This document shows positions 34,367 to 43,781 of a stretch of 64,000 bases of DNA, in pieces (the first letter of the stretch is position 1; the number at the start of each line of letters is the position of its first letter). This stretch comes from Achromobacter aegrifaciens (GTDB lineage Bacteria; Pseudomonadota; Gammaproteobacteria; Burkholderiales; Burkholderiaceae_B). The notes beneath the pieces were generated by a model that saw nothing but the letters and a program-made list of their open reading frames with translations, was not told the origin of the DNA and made no database searches. The position numbers and the translations under genes are program-made. The stretch covers positions 744,001 through 808,000 of the forward strand of contig NZ_CADIJY010000001.1 in assembly GCF_902859735.1 (NCBI RefSeq), in the 5' to 3' direction.

Positions 34367-35782
34367 ATGGTCGACGTCTTGGTGGTGGGAGGGGGCAACG
34401 CGGCGCTGTGCGCGGCCCTGATGGCGCGCGAGGCCGGCGCCAGCGTGCTGCTGCTGGAAGCGGCGCCGCGCGAATGGCGCGGCGGCAATTCGCAGCACAC
34501 GCGCAATCTGCGCTGCATGCACGACGCGCCGCAGGACGTGCTGGTCGAGGCCTATCCCGAGGAAGAATACTGGCAGGATCTGCTCAAGGTGACGGGCGGG
34601 CTGACCAACGAGCATCTGGCGCGGCTGGTCATCCGCGAGTCCTCCACCTGTCGCGACTGGATGCGCCGCCATGGCGTGAACTTCCAGCCGCCCTTGTCCG
34701 GCGCGCTGCACGTGGCGCGCACCAACGCCTTCTTCATGGGCGGCGGCAAGGCCCTGGTCAACGCCTACTATCGCAGCGCCGAAGCGCTGGGCGTGCAGAT
34801 CCGCTACGACGCGCCGGTCGACTCGCTGGAGCTGGAGGAAGGGCGCTTCGTGGCGGCGCGCATCGGCCATGAGCGCATCGAGGCGCGCGCCTGCGTGCTG
34901 GCGGCCGGCGGCTTCGAATCCAACCGCGAATGGCTGCGCGAAGCCTGGGGCCAGAACGAGCGCGGCGAATGGCCGGCCGACAATTTCCTGATCCGCGGCA
35001 CGCGCTACAACATGGGCGTGCTGCTGAAGTTCATGCTGGACGCCGGCGCGGACAGCATCGGCGATCCGTCGCAGTCGCATTGCGTGGCAATCGATGCGCG
35101 CGCGCCGCTGTACGACGGCGGCATCTGCACGCGCATCGATTGCGTGTCGCTGGGCGTGGTGGTCAACCGGGAGGCCAGGCGCTTCTACGACGAGGGCGAG
35201 GACTTCTGGCCCAAGCGCTACGCGATCTGGGGCCGCCTGACAGCCATGCAGCCGGGCCAGATCGCCTATTCCATCATTGACGCCAAGGCCGTGGGCCGCT
35301 TCATGCCGCCGGTGTTCCCGGGCGTGCAGGCCGACACCTTGCCGGAACTGGCGGTGAAGCTGGGGCTGGACCCGGCGGTCTTCGAGCAGACCGTGCGCGA
35401 CTACAACGCGGCCTGCCGCGTCGGCAAGTTCGACCATACGGCGCTGGACGACTGCCATACCGAAGGCCTGGCGCCGGCCAAGACGCACTGGGCGCGGCCC
35501 ATCGACACGGCGCCGTTCTATGGCTATGCCTTGCGGCCCGGCATCACCTTTACCTACCTGGGCCTGAAGGTGGACGACACCGCCGCGGTCCGGTTCAGCG
35601 ACGTGCCCAGCGACAACCTGTTCGTCGCGGGCGAAATGATGGCAGGCAATGTGCTGGGCAAGGGCTATACGGCCGGGGTGGGGATGTCCATCGGCACGGC
35701 CTTCGGCCGCATCGCCGGCACCCGGGCCGCCGCCGCCGCGCGCGGCCGGCATAACGCGGAAGCACGACATGAAGCAGCTTGA
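34367..35782 (+). CDS. tcuA: FAD-dependent tricarballylate dehydrogenase TcuA
   Basis: A 471-residue flavoprotein of the fumarate-reductase-like family. The N-terminal dinucleotide-binding motif is [22 protein letters not shown], the central part has [10 protein letters not shown], and the C-terminal FAD cap reads [35 protein letters not shown]. TcuA oxidises tricarballylate to cis-aconitate and needs TcuB to reoxidise its FAD. The tcuB start lies 14 bases before its stop. Very similar flavoproteins exist with other substrates, but the tcuB partner makes this call firm. Confidence 0.9.
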   Translation: MVDVLVVGGGNAALCAALMAREAGASVLLLEAAPREWRGGNSQHTRNLRCMHDAPQDVLVEAYPEEEYWQDLLKVTGGLTNEHLARLVIRESSTCRDWMRRHGVNFQPPLSGALHVARTNAFFMGGGKALVNAYYRSAEALGVQIRYDAPVDSLELEEGRFVAARIGHERIEARACVLAAGGFESNREWLREAWGQNERGEWPADNFLIRGTRYNMGVLLKFMLDAGADSIGDPSQSHCVAIDARAPLYDGGICTRIDCVSLGVVVNREARRFYDEGEDFWPKRYAIWGRLTAMQPGQIAYSIIDAKAVGRFMPPVFPGVQADTLPELAVKLGLDPAVFEQTVRDYNAACRVGKFDHTALDDCHTEGLAPAKTHWARPIDTAPFYGYALRPGITFTYLGLKVDDTAAVRFSDVPSDNLFVAGEMMAGNVLGKGYTAGVGMSIGTAFGRIAGTRAAAAARGRHNAEARHEAA

Positions 35783-36998
35783 AGCCCTGGCCCGCGAGGC
35801 CCAGTCCTTTTCCACGCAGCATGGCGAGGCAGCGCCCGTCATGGCAGAGCAGCCGGTGCGCTGGCATGGCAAACAGGCCGAACGCCGGGCGGATCTGCTG
35901 ACGGGCGATGAAACCGAAGTCGCCCGCGTCATGCAGATCTGCAACGCCTGCCGCTATTGCGAAGGATTCTGTGCGGTGTTTCCCGCCATGACCCGTCGCC
36001 TGGAATTCGGCAAGGCCGACTTGAACTACCTGGCCAACCTGTGCCACAACTGCGGCGCCTGTCTGCATGCCTGCCAGTACGCGCCGCCGCACGAGTTCGC
36101 GGTGAACGTGCCGCAATCCATGGCGCGGGTGCGGATGCAGACGTACACCGACTACGCCTGGCCGCCCGTGTTGGGCAGGCTGTACAAGCGCAACGGCCTG
36201 GCCCTGTCGCTGGCGACGGCCGCAGGCCTGGCGCTGTTCCTGGCCCTGGCGGCGCTGATGGGGGGCGGGCTGCTGCATGAGCCCATGGGCGGCAACTTCT
36301 ATGCCGTATTCCCGCACAACACGCTGGCGCTGATGTTCGGCGCGGTGTTCGGCTTTGCGATGCTGGCGCTGGGCGTGGGCGTGACGCGCTTCTGGCGCAA
36401 TGTCAGTCCGGGCGCGGCCACAGGCGCTGCAGTGGCGGAAGCGGCGCATGACGCCCTGCGCCTGCGCTACCTGGATGGGGGGCATGGCAAGGGCTGCAAC
36501 AACGCGGACGACGCCTTCACCTTGTGGCGCCGCCGCTTCCATCACTTCACGTTCTACGGCTTCATGCTGTGTTTCGCCGCCACCAGCGTGGCGACGCTGT
36601 ATCACTATCTGCTGGACCAGCAGGCGCCGTATCCCTTCTGGAGCGCGCCTGTGCTGCTGGGTACGGCAGGCGGCGTCGGCCTGTTGATCGGACCCGCGGG
36701 ACTGCTGTGGTTGAACCTTAAGCGTCATCCGCAGCAGGGCGACGCGGCGCAAAAGCCCATGGACCGCGGCTTCATTGCGCTGCTGTTCCTGACCAGCGCC
36801 ACGGGCCTGGCCTTGCTGGCCGGCCGCGACGGCGGCGCGATGGCGCTGCTGCTGGCGATTCACCTGGGCGTGGTGATGGCGCTATTCCTGACGCTGCCCT
36901 ACGGCAAGTTCGCCCACGGTATCTATCGTTCGGCCGCGTTGTTGAAGTGGGCCATCGAGAAACGCCAGCCCAACAAGCTGCAACTGGGCTCGGATTGA
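35769..36998 (+). CDS. tcuB: TcuB, iron-sulfur membrane partner of TcuA
   Basis: A 409-residue protein. Two Cys clusters near the N-terminus, [11 protein letters not shown] and [16 protein letters not shown], are typical of two [4Fe-4S] centres. They are followed by several transmembrane helices with conserved His ([20 protein letters not shown]) that may bind heme. TcuB takes electrons from the reduced FAD of TcuA and passes them to the quinone pool. The ATG at 35769 overlaps the end of tcuA, supporting coupled synthesis. Confidence 0.92.
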   Translation: MKQLEALAREAQSFSTQHGEAAPVMAEQPVRWHGKQAERRADLLTGDETEVARVMQICNACRYCEGFCAVFPAMTRRLEFGKADLNYLANLCHNCGACLHACQYAPPHEFAVNVPQSMARVRMQTYTDYAWPPVLGRLYKRNGLALSLATAAGLALFLALAALMGGGLLHEPMGGNFYAVFPHNTLALMFGAVFGFAMLALGVGVTRFWRNVSPGAATGAAVAEAAHDALRLRYLDGGHGKGCNNADDAFTLWRRRFHHFTFYGFMLCFAATSVATLYHYLLDQQAPYPFWSAPVLLGTAGGVGLLIGPAGLLWLNLKRHPQQGDAAQKPMDRGFIALLFLTSATGLALLAGRDGGAMALLLAIHLGVVMALFLTLPYGKFAHGIYRSAALLKWAIEKRQPNKLQLGSD

Positions 36999-37072
36999 AG
37001 CACCGCGCAGCCGCGCGGCCATGACGGCGTCCGTCGACGGCGCCGCGACCGACAACAAACCAGGAGACTTCA

Positions 37073-38047
37073 ATGTTCCGCACTTCCTTGCTGGCGCGTG
37101 CCGCGCTGGCCGCCTGTCTGCTGCCGGCCTTGCCGGCGCAAGCCCAGTCCTTCCCCTCGAAGCCGATCACGCTGGTGGTGCCGCATTCCGCGGGCGGCAC
37201 CTCGGACATCCTGGCGCGCACCGTTGCGGCGGAGGCGGCGAAGACGCTGGGGCAAACCATCGTCATCGACAACAAGGGCGGCGCTAACGGCACCATCGCC
37301 GCCAAGCAGGTGGCGATGTCCGCGCCGGACGGCTACACGCTGCTCTTGGCAACTGCCAGCACGCACGGCATCAATCCGTCCTTGTACTCGCGGATTTCGT
37401 ACGATGCGGTGAAGGACTTCACGCCCGTGACGCTGCTGGCCACCGTGCCCAATGTGCTGGTGGTGGGCAAGCAGGTGCAGGCTGCCAATGTGCAGGAGCT
37501 GGTTGCCTACATCCGTTCGCAGGGCGACAAGATCAACATGGGCTCGGCCGGCGCGGGCACGCCTGGCCATCTGGCCGGCGAGATGTTCAAGAGCGCCGCG
37601 AAGCTCCAGTTCACGCACATCCCCTACAAGGGCGGCAGTCCGGCCATCACCGACCTGATCGGCGGCCAGATCGACTTCATGTTCACGACCATTCCCGGCG
37701 TGCTGCCGCACGTAAAGGCCGGCACGCTGCGCGCGCTGGCGGTTACCTCGCCGCAGCGTTCGCCCGCCATGACGGATATCCCCACCATGGCGGAATCGGG
37801 CCTGCCGGGCTTTCAGGCCGTGTCGTGGCACGGCATCGTTGCGCCGGCGGGCACGCCGGACGCGGTGGTCGCCACGCTGAACCAGGCGTTGAGCGGCGCG
37901 CTGGCCGCGCCTGCGGTCAAGCAGCGCCTGATGGAAGAGGGCGCGCAGGCCTCCAGCCTGAACACGGCGGCGTTTGGCGCCTTCATCCAGAGCGAGATTG
38001 CGGCCTGGGCCAAGGCCGTCAAGGATTCGGGCGCCACGGCGAACTGA
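37073..38047 (+). CDS. Bug-family (TctC-like) tricarboxylate-binding periplasmic protein
   Basis: A 324-residue protein with a Sec signal peptide ending ALPAQAQS. The mature protein starts FPSKPITLVVPHSAGGTSDILAR, the Bug/TctC signature, and continues with NKGGANGTIAAKQV and IPYKGGSPAITDLIGGQIDFMF. AGGAGA lies seven bases before the ATG. Bug proteins bind carboxylates for TTT-type transporters, but no TctAB membrane genes are adjacent. It follows tcuB by 75 bases, so a tricarboxylate such as tricarballylate or citrate is a sensible ligand guess. Confidence 0.92.
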   Translation: MFRTSLLARAALAACLLPALPAQAQSFPSKPITLVVPHSAGGTSDILARTVAAEAAKTLGQTIVIDNKGGANGTIAAKQVAMSAPDGYTLLLATASTHGINPSLYSRISYDAVKDFTPVTLLATVPNVLVVGKQVQAANVQELVAYIRSQGDKINMGSAGAGTPGHLAGEMFKSAAKLQFTHIPYKGGSPAITDLIGGQIDFMFTTIPGVLPHVKAGTLRALAVTSPQRSPAMTDIPTMAESGLPGFQAVSWHGIVAPAGTPDAVVATLNQALSGALAAPAVKQRLMEEGAQASSLNTAAFGAFIQSEIAAWAKAVKDSGATAN

Positions 38048-38087
38048 TACCGGGGGCGTAGAGCGGGGCAGTGTCCTAGAATGACGC

Positions 38088-38651
38088 ATGCTTATTGCCC
38101 TGCTCACCACGCTGGCCCTGGCAACGGGCAACGCGGCTGCCTTCGAACTTTCCTGCTTCTATGCGGACAAGACCGACGAAGGCGCATTCGGCCACGCGGA
38201 ACAGTGCGCCCGCGAGGACGGCGGCGGCATCGTCTTCAACCCCGAAATCTTGCGCCGCATGCAGTTCGGCGCCGATGGCCTGGCGCCCGCGGCCGTCGCT
38301 GGCTGGCGTTGGGTGCGGCCGGATGGCCGGTCGGTGTCCGTGATTACCTACGACAACGGCCCGGACGAGTTCGAGGAAGGGCTGGCGCGCGGGCGCAGGC
38401 CGGAAGGCATGGCCTACTACGACAAGCAGCTGGAGCTGGCGCTGGCCACCTCCTATGCGTGGGCTGAGCCTTTCAGCAGCGGTCTGGCCGCAGTGTGCAG
38501 CCATTGCGTCAGCGTGCAGGATGGCGAGCATTCCGTGATGGTCGGCGGCGATTGGGGCGCCATCGACCGCAAGGGCGTCCTGGCGCTGCCCCTGCGGCCG
38601 GACGCTGCGTCCTTGCGCAGCGATCTGGAGGCCGCGAGAAAGCGCCGCTGA
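38088..38651 (+). CDS. Secreted WG-repeat-like protein of unknown function
   Basis: A 187-residue protein with a short signal peptide (LIALLTTLALATGNAAA). The C-terminal half contains FSSGLAAVC and GGDWGAIDRKGVLALPL, similar to the WG (KWG) repeat unit, in which a short strand-turn with W-G-x-I-D-x-x-G recurs. Only about one and a half units are visible. Six Cys in the chain suggest disulfides. It lies 40 bases after the Bug gene on the same strand but with no obvious functional link. Confidence 0.65.
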   Translation: MLIALLTTLALATGNAAAFELSCFYADKTDEGAFGHAEQCAREDGGGIVFNPEILRRMQFGADGLAPAAVAGWRWVRPDGRSVSVITYDNGPDEFEEGLARGRRPEGMAYYDKQLELALATSYAWAEPFSSGLAAVCSHCVSVQDGEHSVMVGGDWGAIDRKGVLALPLRPDAASLRSDLEAARKRR

Positions 38652-38665
38652 ACGACGCTCGCGGA

Positions 38666-40078
38666 TCAGCCGCCCGCCAGCAGCTTGCCCAGCGTCGCCA
38701 TGCCTTGCTCCATTTCGGGATTCCAGGGATGGCCGCCGTTCAGCCTCAGGAAGTTGCCGAAGGCGCCTGACGCTGAAAACAGCGGACCCGGGGCGATGCT
38801 GATGCCGTGTCCCAGCGCGGCGCGGTGCACCTTGAGCGTGTCGATATGGGCCGGCAGCTCCACCCACACGAAGTAGCCGCCCAGCGGTCGCGTGGCGCGC
38901 GTGCCCTTGGGGAAGTAGCGGGCGATGGCTTGCAGCAGTTCCCCTTGCTGCTGGGCCAGCGCCTGGCGGAATTGCCGCAGGTGGCGGTCGAAGCCGCCTT
39001 TTTCCAGATAGGCGGCGATGGCGGCCTGCGTAGGCGCGGCGGTCGCCAGGCTGGTGGTGAGCTTGTTGCGCATGATGCGCCGCGTGTAGCGGCCGGCGGC
39101 CACCCAGCCCACGCGGTAGCCCGGCGCCAGGGTCTTGGAGAACGAAGAGCAGTGCATGACGATGCCATCGCGATCGTAGGCCTTGGCGGGGCGCGGACGC
39201 TGCTCGCCGAAGTACAGCTCGCCGTAGACGTCGTCTTCGATCAACGCCACGTCGTGGCTCGCAAGCAACCGCACCAGCGCTTCCTTCTTGTCGTCGGGCA
39301 TCAGGCTGCCCAGCGGGTTCTGGAAGGTGGTCATGAGCCAGCAGGCTTTGGGGCGGTGGCGCAGGATGGCCTGCTCCAGCGCCCGCAGGTCTATGCCTTC
39401 GCGCGGATGCGTGGCCACTTCGATGGCGTGCAGGTGGTTGCGCTCCAGCGATTGCAGCGCGGCGTAGAAGGTGGGGGATTCCACGATGACCGCGTCGCCG
39501 GGCTCGGTGACCGCCGCCAGGCTAAGGTTCAGCGCGTCCAGCGCGCCGTTGGTGATGATGATGTCGTCCACCGGCACCGACATGCCGTCGGCCAGGTAGC
39601 GCAGCGCGATGGCGCGGCGCAGCGCCGCGTCGCCCGGACTGAGGTCGTCGATCGAGCCCCAGGGGTCCAGGCGCTGCACCGTGGCCGCCATGAACTTCGC
39701 CAGGCGTCCGTAGGGCAGCAGCGACGGGTTGGGAAAGGCCGAGCCAAAGGGCAGCATGTCGCGGCGCAGGGTGGCGTTGAGCACCTGCAGCACGTTGTCG
39801 CTGACGTCCACCGGATGGCGTCCGGCGCTGGCGCTGGACAATCCGTCCAGCTCCGGCAGCGTGGCGTGCGGCGCGCGCAGCACGTAATAGCCGGAGCGGT
39901 CGCGCGCCCGGATCAGGCCGCGGGCTTCCAGCAGGTAGTAGGCCTTGAACACCGTCGACGGGCTGACCCCGCGGCTGGCGCTGGTCTGCCGCACCGAGGG
40001 CAGGCGGTCGCCCGCCTGCAGCAGGCCCGATCGGATCGAGGCGGTGATTTCTTCTGTCAGCCGTTCATAGCGCTTCAT
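38666..40078 (-). CDS. MocR-type regulator (GntR helix-turn-helix fused to aminotransferase)
   Basis: A 470-residue protein. The N-terminal GntR-like winged helix is YERLTEEITASIRSGLLQAGDRLPSVRQTSASRGVSPSTVFKAY (about 4-60). The remainder is a fold-type I PLP aminotransferase domain with NPLGSLMPDD, the lysine-bearing SFSKTLAPGYRVGW and EDDVYGELYF. MocR proteins use PLP as a sensor and often regulate vitamin B6, amino-acid or GABA genes. The target is not evident here because the gene stands alone between a convergent neighbour and the cytochrome bd operon. Confidence 0.9.
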   Translation of the reverse strand: MKRYERLTEEITASIRSGLLQAGDRLPSVRQTSASRGVSPSTVFKAYYLLEARGLIRARDRSGYYVLRAPHATLPELDGLSSASAGRHPVDVSDNVLQVLNATLRRDMLPFGSAFPNPSLLPYGRLAKFMAATVQRLDPWGSIDDLSPGDAALRRAIALRYLADGMSVPVDDIIITNGALDALNLSLAAVTEPGDAVIVESPTFYAALQSLERNHLHAIEVATHPREGIDLRALEQAILRHRPKACWLMTTFQNPLGSLMPDDKKEALVRLLASHDVALIEDDVYGELYFGEQRPRPAKAYDRDGIVMHCSSFSKTLAPGYRVGWVAAGRYTRRIMRNKLTTSLATAAPTQAAIAAYLEKGGFDRHLRQFRQALAQQQGELLQAIARYFPKGTRATRPLGGYFVWVELPAHIDTLKVHRAALGHGISIAPGPLFSASGAFGNFLRLNGGHPWNPEMEQGMATLGKLLAGG

Positions 40079-40106
40079 GGGGCGGGTCCGTTTGCGTGGG
40101 TCGTAT

Positions 40107-40250
40107 TCAGGTCGACATGCCGATGGATCTCATCACCAGGCGCAGCGCATAGGCCGCCACGCCCAGGGCCGCGACACTGCATGCCCAGATCATCGCCAGC
40201 CAGAGCAGGCGGCTGCGCCATGAGGGCAGGGAGGATTGGGAGCCGTTCAT
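40107..40250 (-). CDS. DUF2474 small subunit of cyanide-insensitive oxidase
   Basis: A 47-residue protein, too short for most gene finders. After a short polar start it has RSRLLWLAMIWACSVAALG followed by VAAYALRLVMRSIGM, the pattern of DUF2474, a one-helix protein encoded after cioAB-type cytochrome bd genes, comparable in place and size to CydX of E. coli. Its ATG shares one base with the cioB stop, so it is translated with the oxidase. It probably stabilises the CioAB heterodimer in the inner membrane. Confidence 0.85.
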   Translation of the reverse strand: MNGSQSSLPSWRSRLLWLAMIWACSVAALGVAAYALRLVMRSIGMST

Positions 40251-41257
40251 CAGTGGAACTCCTCGCCAAGGCGCACCTTGCCCCGGAACACGTAGTACGA
40301 CCAGGCGGTGTACATGAGAATAATCGGAATGATCACCAACGCTCCCACCAGCGCGAAGCCCAGGCTTTGCGGCGGCGCGGATGCGGTCCAGATGGACACG
40401 TCAGGCGGGATGATGGCGGGCCAGATGCTGATGCCCAGGCCGCTGTACCCCAGGAACAGCAGCGCCAGCGACAGCACGAAGGGGCCGGCGTTGGGCATGC
40501 CCTTGACGCGGCGGATGAGATCGAAGCCGGTCACGGCGACCAGCAGCGGCACGGGCAGGAACCAGAACATGTTGGGCAGGCTGAACCAGCGCTGCGCGAT
40601 CTGCGGCTGCGCCAGCGGCGTCCAGACGCTGAGCGCCGCGATCACGGCCAGCAGCAGCAGCGTGAGCGGACGGGCGATGTCGCACATGTGGCGGTGCAGG
40701 CGGCCTTCGGTCTTCATGATGAGCCAGGTGCAGCCGAGCAGCGCGTAAGCCACCACTAGCCCCGCCCCGGTGAAGAGCGAGAACGGGCTGATCCAGTCCC
40801 AGGCGCCGCCTTGATAGGCGCGGTCCACGACCGGGATGCCTTCGATGTAGGCGCCCAGCGTCACGCCCTGGAAGAACGTGGCGCACACGGAACCGAGCAC
40901 AAAGGCGCGGTCCCACAGCGGGCGGTGATGCTCGTCTGCCTTGAAGCGGAATTCGAACGCCACGCCGCGGAAGATCAGGCCCAGCAGCATGAATACCAGC
41001 GGCAGGTGCAGCGCGCTCAGGATCACCGAGTAGGCCAGCGGGAACGCGGCCATCAGGCCGGCGCCGCCCAGTACCAGCCAGGTCTCGTTGCCGTCCCACA
41101 CGGGCGCCACGGTGTTGACCATGACGTCGCGTTCCTCGCGATCGGAGATCAGCGGAAAGAGGATGCCGATGCCCAGATCGAAGCCATCCATGATCACGTA
41201 CATCATCACGCCGAACAGGATGATGACGGCCCATACCAGTGCAAGGTCGATGCCCAT
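40250..41257 (-). CDS. cioB: Cytochrome bd-type quinol oxidase subunit II (CioB/CydB)
   Basis: A 335-residue membrane protein with eight or more helices. The start LALVWAVIILFGVMMYVIMDGFDLGIGILFPL is the CydB hallmark, and WDGNETWLVLGGAGLMAAFPLAY is a second signature. Subunit II pairs with CioA to form a quinol oxidase that reduces oxygen at high affinity and, in the CIO type, resists cyanide. It follows cioA by four bases. No anomalies seen. Confidence 0.95.
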   Translation of the reverse strand: MGIDLALVWAVIILFGVMMYVIMDGFDLGIGILFPLISDREERDVMVNTVAPVWDGNETWLVLGGAGLMAAFPLAYSVILSALHLPLVFMLLGLIFRGVAFEFRFKADEHHRPLWDRAFVLGSVCATFFQGVTLGAYIEGIPVVDRAYQGGAWDWISPFSLFTGAGLVVAYALLGCTWLIMKTEGRLHRHMCDIARPLTLLLLAVIAALSVWTPLAQPQIAQRWFSLPNMFWFLPVPLLVAVTGFDLIRRVKGMPNAGPFVLSLALLFLGYSGLGISIWPAIIPPDVSIWTASAPPQSLGFALVGALVIIPIILMYTAWSYYVFRGKVRLGEEFH

Positions 41258-41261
41258 GGCC

Positions 41262-42698
41262 TCAGACTCCCGAAGGCTTGCGTTGCGCGGGCTCGATGCC
41301 CGCCAGGGTGGAGGCGGCCGACAGCGGCCGCGAGGGCTGGCGCGGTTCTCCCGGGCCGCCCGACAGCGGCGCGTGGCCTGGGGCGGGGCTGGGGCCCATG
41401 CGGATCAGGCGCAGCATGTACGAGACGCCGGCGCCGAACACCAGCAGGTACACCACCACGAACAGCGCCAGCGTCAGCGTCAGTTCGCCCAGTCCGTGCG
41501 GCGTGGCCGCGTCGGCGGTGCGCATGACGCCGTACACCACCCAGGGCTGGCGGCCGATTTCCGTCACGTACCAGCCGGCCAGGATGGCGATCAGCCCGGA
41601 AGGTCCCATCCACAGCGCAAACCGGTGCAACCAGCGCGATTCGTACAGCCGGCCACGCCAGCGCGACCACGCGGCCCAGAGGGCGAGCGCGATCATCAGC
41701 ATGCCCAGGCCCGCCATCACGCGGAACGACCAGAACACGGCCGTGGCGTTGGGACGGTCTTCGGGCGGATAGGACTTCAGACCCGGGAACTGGCCGTCCC
41801 AGCTATGCGTGAGGATCAGGCTGCCCAGGCGCGGAATGTTGACCGCGTAGCGCGTTTCCTCGCGCTCCATGTCGGGGATGCCGAACAGTGTCAGCGGCAC
41901 GCCAGCGCCAGGCTCGTTTTCCCAATGGCCTTCGATGGCCGCGATCTTGGCGGGCTGGTGCTTGAGCGTGTTCAGGCCATGGAAGTCGCCCACCACGGCT
42001 TGCAATGGGGCCACCAGCAGCAGCATGCCCATGGCCATCGCGAACATCTTCTTCACGGCGGGGCTGCGGTCGCCGCGCAACATGTGCCAGGCGCCGGATG
42101 CGCCCACCATCAGCGCGGTCGCCAGGAACGCGGCGATGCCCATGTGCGCCAGGCGGTAGGGGAAGGACGGATTGAAGATCACGGCCAGCCAGTCCGTGGG
42201 CACCACGCGGCCGTCCAGGATTTCATAGCCGGCGGGCGTCTGCATCCAGCTGTTGGAGGCCAGGATCCAGGTGGCGGACACCAGCGTGCCCAGCGCCACC
42301 ATCACGGTCGAGAAGAAATGCAGGCCCGGCCCGACGCGCGACCAGCCGAACAGCATCACGCCCAGGAAGCCGGCTTCCAGGAAGAAGGCGGTCAGCACTT
42401 CATAGGCCAGCAAGGGCCCGGTCACGCTGCCGGCGAAATCGGAGAAGAAGCTCCAGTTGGTGCCGAACTGATACGCCATCACGAGGCCGGACACCACGCC
42501 CATCCCGAAGTTGACGGCAAAGATCTTGGTCCAGAAATGGTAGAGGTCGCGGTAGACGGTGTTGCGCGTGCGCAGCCACAGGCCTTCCAGCACGGCGAGA
42601 TAGCTGGCCAGGCCGATGGTGATGGCGGGGAAGATGATGTGAAACGAGATGGTGAAGCCGAACTGTATTCGGGCAAGCAATAGCGCGTCGCTATCCAT
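41262..42698 (-). CDS. cioA: Cytochrome bd-type quinol oxidase subunit I, CIO type (CioA)
   Basis: A 478-residue membrane protein starting MDSDALLLARIQFGFTISFH, with the axial heme ligand His20. Other family features are WTKIFAVNFGMGVVSGLVMAYQFGTNW, EAGFLGVMLFGW and the GRQPWVVYG motif. It is clearly shorter than E. coli CydA (522 residues), as expected for CIO-type proteins with a short quinol loop. An upstream in-frame ATG at 42743 would add residues absent from the family, so 42698 is used, with AGGA about nine bases before it. Confidence 0.95.
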   Translation of the reverse strand: MDSDALLLARIQFGFTISFHIIFPAITIGLASYLAVLEGLWLRTRNTVYRDLYHFWTKIFAVNFGMGVVSGLVMAYQFGTNWSFFSDFAGSVTGPLLAYEVLTAFFLEAGFLGVMLFGWSRVGPGLHFFSTVMVALGTLVSATWILASNSWMQTPAGYEILDGRVVPTDWLAVIFNPSFPYRLAHMGIAAFLATALMVGASGAWHMLRGDRSPAVKKMFAMAMGMLLLVAPLQAVVGDFHGLNTLKHQPAKIAAIEGHWENEPGAGVPLTLFGIPDMEREETRYAVNIPRLGSLILTHSWDGQFPGLKSYPPEDRPNATAVFWSFRVMAGLGMLMIALALWAAWSRWRGRLYESRWLHRFALWMGPSGLIAILAGWYVTEIGRQPWVVYGVMRTADAATPHGLGELTLTLALFVVVYLLVFGAGVSYMLRLIRMGPSPAPGHAPLSGGPGEPRQPSRPLSAASTLAGIEPAQRKPSGV

Positions 42699-42998
42699 GG
42701 CGGTATTCCTGACTTCTTCGCCAGCGCGCCTCAACCGCCACAAGACGGCGTGCGCTGACGGGTGTTTGACCTACACCGTGAAGTTAGAGCCGCAGCCTGG
42801 ATCAGTACAGATTCAGAGCATGAATAAAAAAGCGGATCAGTTTGGATGGATTGCCGGAAGAAAATGCGCTTTTCATAGGGAAAGCATCTGTGCTGCAAGT
42901 CTTGCGAAGACGATGAAGTTACAAAAAAAGCAGCACAGAAAAGGCGGGTGCGTCCCCTGATACGCTGGTTTTGAGTGCGCAGCCCGCCAGGCCGGCGC
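42699..42998. promoter_or_regulatory. Region upstream of cioAB, AT-rich in its middle
   Basis: This 300-base gap precedes the cioAB operon and must hold its promoter; the hydrolase gene transcribed toward it ends at 42999. I searched for an FNR/ANR box (TTGAT-N4-ATCAA) and found no convincing copy. A 46-codon open frame on the + strand from 42820 has poor coding character and is not called. Nothing else is evident. Confidence 0.4.
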
Positions 42999-43694
42999 CT
43001 AGGATGCGCAGGCGCGCGCCGCTTCGTCGATCAGGCCGGCCACCTCGGCGGCGCGCGACGCAAGCGATGCGTGGCTGGCGTCCAGCGTGATGGTCTTGCG
43101 GGTGTTCAGGCGCGCGGCCATGCGCGTCTGGTTTTCGGGGGCGATCATCCGGTCCTGGCTGGATATCTGGTACCAGGACGGCTTGCTGCGCCATGCGGGG
43201 ACGGACACCGTTTCGCCGAAGGCGCTGGCCAGGGGCGCCTTTTGCGTGACGGCCATGACCAGGCCCTCGTCGGCGGACAGGTCCTGGCAGAAGCTCTCAT
43301 GGAACTTGTCGGCGCGCAGCCAGAGGTAGCCGTCGCTGTCGGGCGCCAGGTTGGGCGCGGCCGCGGGCAGCATTTCTTGTGTGATGCCGCCCGGGCTTTC
43401 TCCCGCGTCCGGGGCGAAGGCGGCGATGTACACCAGGCCGGCCACGTTGGGCTGGTTGCCGGCTTCGGTAATGACCGCGCCGCCGTACGAATGGCCCACC
43501 AGCAGCACGGGGCCCTTCTGCTGCGCGATCATTTTGCGCGTGCGTTCGGCGTCGCCGGCCAGGGAGGCCAGCGGCATGTCGACGGCGTGCAGGTCTTGAT
43601 AGCCCTTGCGCGCCAGTTCCAGGATGACGCGGCTCCAGTGGGCGGCGCCGCCCCAGAAACCGTGCACAAGAATGATGCTGGGTTTGCTGCTCAT
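42999..43694 (-). CDS. Alpha/beta hydrolase
   Basis: A 231-residue protein. SIILVHGFWGGAAHW is the oxyanion-hole strand, VLLVGHSYGGAVI carries the nucleophile Ser in G-H-S-Y-G, and TLDASHASLASRAAEV near the C-terminus provides the catalytic His. The start at 43694 has AAGGAG upstream; an earlier in-frame ATG is ignored. The family includes salicylate/methyl-ester esterase-like enzymes, but the substrate cannot be told. It lacks a signal peptide, so it is cytosolic. Confidence 0.9.
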   Translation of the reverse strand: MSSKPSIILVHGFWGGAAHWSRVILELARKGYQDLHAVDMPLASLAGDAERTRKMIAQQKGPVLLVGHSYGGAVITEAGNQPNVAGLVYIAAFAPDAGESPGGITQEMLPAAAPNLAPDSDGYLWLRADKFHESFCQDLSADEGLVMAVTQKAPLASAFGETVSVPAWRSKPSWYQISSQDRMIAPENQTRMAARLNTRKTITLDASHASLASRAAEVAGLIDEAARACAS

Positions 43695-43781
43695 GATGTG
43701 GCTCCTTCCTCGGGATGGAGCAACGATCATGCGCCGGCCAGGACGGCGCCGCCACAACTATTTGCGGCGGCGCCAGTGCCG

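Noticed and set aside
42820-42960. A 46-codon open frame upstream of cioA on the + strand
   Set aside because: Lys-rich composition from an AT-rich promoter region, no ribosome binding site, and no recognisable family.
42699-42998. Possible FNR/ANR box for the cytochrome bd operon
   Set aside because: Only half-matches such as TTGAC and CTGATCC were found; none has the TTGAT-N4-ATCAA form.
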